Part shown: positions 5,660 through 5,769 of the stretch, piece by piece
Layout: each line of letters starts with the position of its first letter
How positions within the stretch are numbered: the stretch's first letter is position 1
From: Lachnospiraceae bacterium
GTDB lineage: Bacteria > Bacillota > Clostridia > Lachnospirales > Lachnospiraceae
Assembly: GCA_009774395.1 (NCBI GenBank)
Contig: VSNQ01000195.1
Span: 1 to 5,769 of the forward strand
Direction of reading: 5' to 3'
Length of the DNA: 5,769 nucleotides
Notes under the pieces: model-generated
What the model was told of the DNA's origin: nothing
What the model saw: the letters and a program-made list of their open reading frames with translations, nothing else
Databases searched by the model: none
Program-made: the position numbers and the translations under genes

Positions 5660-5689
5660 TTTCAAATCTCGATTTCCCAGTATGTCAAA
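5660..5689. repeat. Intergenic 30-nt direct repeat, copy 2
   Basis: This is the second copy of the element at 5332-5361. The TTGACA is kept, but the -10 position reads TTTGAA and overlaps the ribosome binding site of the 92-residue gene. It therefore cannot act as that gene's promoter in the same way. It may be a decayed promoter, a regulator site, or a trace of gene-cassette duplication. Confidence 0.5.
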
Positions 5690-5710
5690 CAGGAATTTCT
5701 CTGTTTCAAT

Positions 5711-5769
5711 TTACAATTCTTTTCCCATACAAAGAGATTCCGGCATATCTACATACGCACCATAATTAG
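5711..5769 (-). CDS. C-terminal end of an upstream gene, cut by the window
   Basis: One minus-strand frame is open from the window edge to TAA at 5711-5713. It would end a protein with NYGAYVDMPESLCMGKEL. The composition is protein-like, and the position, 63 nt before the next gene in the same direction, suits an operon, but 18 residues are too few to name a family. Confidence 0.35.
   Translation of the reverse strand, partial: NYGAYVDMPESLCMGKEL

Noticed and set aside
1..5769. CRISPR array, tRNA, rRNA or complete insertion sequence
   Set aside because: No regularly spaced repeats, no cloverleaf-like CCA/T-loop patterns, no rRNA stretches and no transposase frame were seen on either strand.

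Overview
The window is AT-rich, has strong AGGAGG-type ribosome binding sites, and carries genes typical of gut Clostridia (Lachnospiraceae-like Firmicutes). These include an AlbA/Schlafen-type ATPase, a MobV-type relaxase remnant, a clostridial mobile-element tyrosine integrase, and XRE regulators carrying membrane tails. Genus is not resolvable from sequence alone. There is no rRNA, tRNA or CRISPR array.

Left part (1-2656) is a scrapyard of a mobile element. On the minus strand lies an AlbA_2 + HATPase_c_4 gene (246-1457). It has an amber codon at position 17, and its C-terminus is replaced after the GESVPVN motif by an unrelated, itself frameshifted, segment, followed by a small overlapping ORF (70-189). 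Its promoter, with a perfect extended -10, sits in the spacer of a 16-bp inverted repeat (1486-1536). Behind it is a 3' remnant of a mob/pre relaxase gene (minus). That remnant abuts, back to back, a plus-strand integrase pseudogene (1805-2656) that has lost its N-terminus, most of the core-binding domain and the first catalytic-arginine region.

Right part (2657-5769) is a co-oriented minus-strand cluster, read right to left. It holds the tail of a gene cut by the window, a 92-residue soluble protein of the SHDEDDG/WQFLCG type, a four-helix membrane protein, an XRE repressor with two membrane helices and a zinc ribbon, a second XRE repressor with two membrane helices, and an intact six-helix membrane protein. 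A nested hairpin followed by a T run (2683-2721) ends it. Promoter-like and palindromic elements lie in front of several of these genes.

The most striking general feature is the number of reading-frame lesions. At least three of the five complete genes in the right-hand cluster become normal full-length proteins if one small indel is corrected, two of them in homopolymer runs. The left-hand ATPase tail shows the same pattern. Either the locus is decaying or the underlying assembly has indel errors; the sequence alone cannot separate these. If the indels are artefacts, the right side is a normal regulator and membrane-protein cluster. If they are real, only the 180-residue and 92-residue proteins, and perhaps an HTH-only 53-residue peptide, are made as functional products.
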